A stretch of DNA of 13,659 nt from HGM11525 sp045649145 (GTDB lineage Bacteria > Bacillota > Clostridia > UBA1381). Below, piece by piece: positions 13,323 through 13,659 of the stretch. The stretch covers positions 1 to 13,659 of the forward strand of contig JAZRPK010000081.1 of assembly GCA_045649145.1 (NCBI GenBank). The letters are read 5' to 3'. The notes under the pieces are model-generated. The model was given only the letters and a program-made list of their open reading frames with translations, was not told where the DNA came from and did no database searches. Position 1 is the stretch's first letter. Each line of letters starts with the position of its first letter. The translations under genes were made by a program, and so were the position numbers.

Positions 13323-13659
13323 CTGTTCCCTCCTCAAGAGCCAGCGTAAACCGAAACAGCATACCGCCCTTTTTCAAATTCTCGGCACAAATTTTGCCGC
13401 CGTGAGCTTTAATAATCGCTGCACACACCGAAAGCCCGATACCCATACATCTTTTCTGATTGTCCCTGAGAGAATTATCTGACATATAATAGCCTGTAAA
13501 TATATTTTTGAGCTTTTCCTTTTCAATACCACAACCATTGTCTGCTATCTCAAACACAACATCCTGTTCCCTTACGAAGATATTAAGCTTGAGCTCGGTC
13601 ATCCCGACTGCGTGCTGCACGGCATTTTCCAGCAGATTTACCATAACCTGCTCAATCAG
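13315..13659 (-). CDS. Sensor histidine kinase, C-terminal part (KdpD-like, partial)
   Basis: 115 codons are visible; the frame is open through the window edge, so the N-terminus lies outside. This is the ATP-binding HATPase domain: N box NLLENAVQHA, G1 box DNGCGI, an F-box-like region around NIFTGYYMSD, and G2 box GIGLSVCAAIIKAHGG. The HisKA phosphoacceptor and sensor domain are not seen, so the signal is unknown. The G2-to-IIKAHGGKICAEN region resembles KdpD-type kinases. An internal ATG at 13644 is not the start because the N box begins upstream of it. The stop overlaps the response regulator start, marking a coupled kinase-regulator pair. Confidence 0.9.
   Translation of the reverse strand: MIEQVMVNLLENAVQHAVGMTELKLNIFVREQDVVFEIADNGCGIEKEKLKNIFTGYYMSDNSLRDNQKRCMGIGLSVCAAIIKAHGGKICAENLKKGGMLFRFTLALEEGTDE

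Noticed and set aside
13644..13659. ATG at 13644 as the kinase start
   Set aside because: The conserved N box continues upstream in frame (LIEQVMVNLLENA), so this is an internal Met in a gene cut by the window edge.

Overview
The window looks like chromosome of a spore-forming, low-to-moderate GC Clostridia (Firmicutes). The reasons are strong GGAGG-type ribosome binding sites, several sigma-A promoters with 17-base spacing, intrinsic terminators after many genes, a spoIVB gene (found only in endospore formers), an efp gene followed by a clostridial zinc-ribbon protein, and a yybP-ykoY type riboswitch. Genus cannot be read from the sequence; an Oscillospiraceae/Ruminococcaceae-type gut or environmental clostridium is a guess.

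Layout. Bases 1-1218 (+): the tail of an unknown gene overlapping azlD (branched-chain amino acid export subunit), then a D-lyxose/mannose-type sugar isomerase gene with its own promoter and terminator. Bases 1219-1740: a repeat-bearing spacer, tRNA-Trp on the minus strand with promoter and terminator, and the efp promoter. Bases 1742-2824 (+): efp and an acidic zinc-ribbon protein, ending at a hairpin shared with the convergent pcrA-HAD phosphatase operon (2822-5669, minus). Bases 5834-6970 (+): spoIVB, divergent from pcrA. Bases 6984-9786 (+): promoter, candidate Mn2+ riboswitch with overlapping terminator, and a P-type Ca2+/Mn2+ ATPase. Bases 9807-12499 (minus): Na+/Ca2+ exchanger and Na+/phosphate cotransporter with PhoU-like domain, one operon behind a promoter carrying a Pho-box-like tandem repeat. 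Bases 12615-13659 (minus): KdpE-like response regulator and the C-terminal end of its histidine kinase, which runs off the window.

How the genes fit together. The right half (about 7.0-13.7 kb) reads as an ion-homeostasis neighbourhood: an efflux ATPase probably induced by Mn2+, a Ca2+/cation exchanger, a phosphate transporter probably under two-component control, and an adjacent two-component system. The left half is mostly housekeeping (translation factor, tRNA, DNA repair helicase) plus amino acid export, sugar isomerisation and a sporulation checkpoint protease. I see no CRISPR array, intact mobile element, phage gene or wholly novel multigene system. The most interesting signals are regulatory: the Pho-box-like promoter, the riboswitch/terminator overlap, and extra copies of the tRNA-Trp 3' end beside the tRNA gene.
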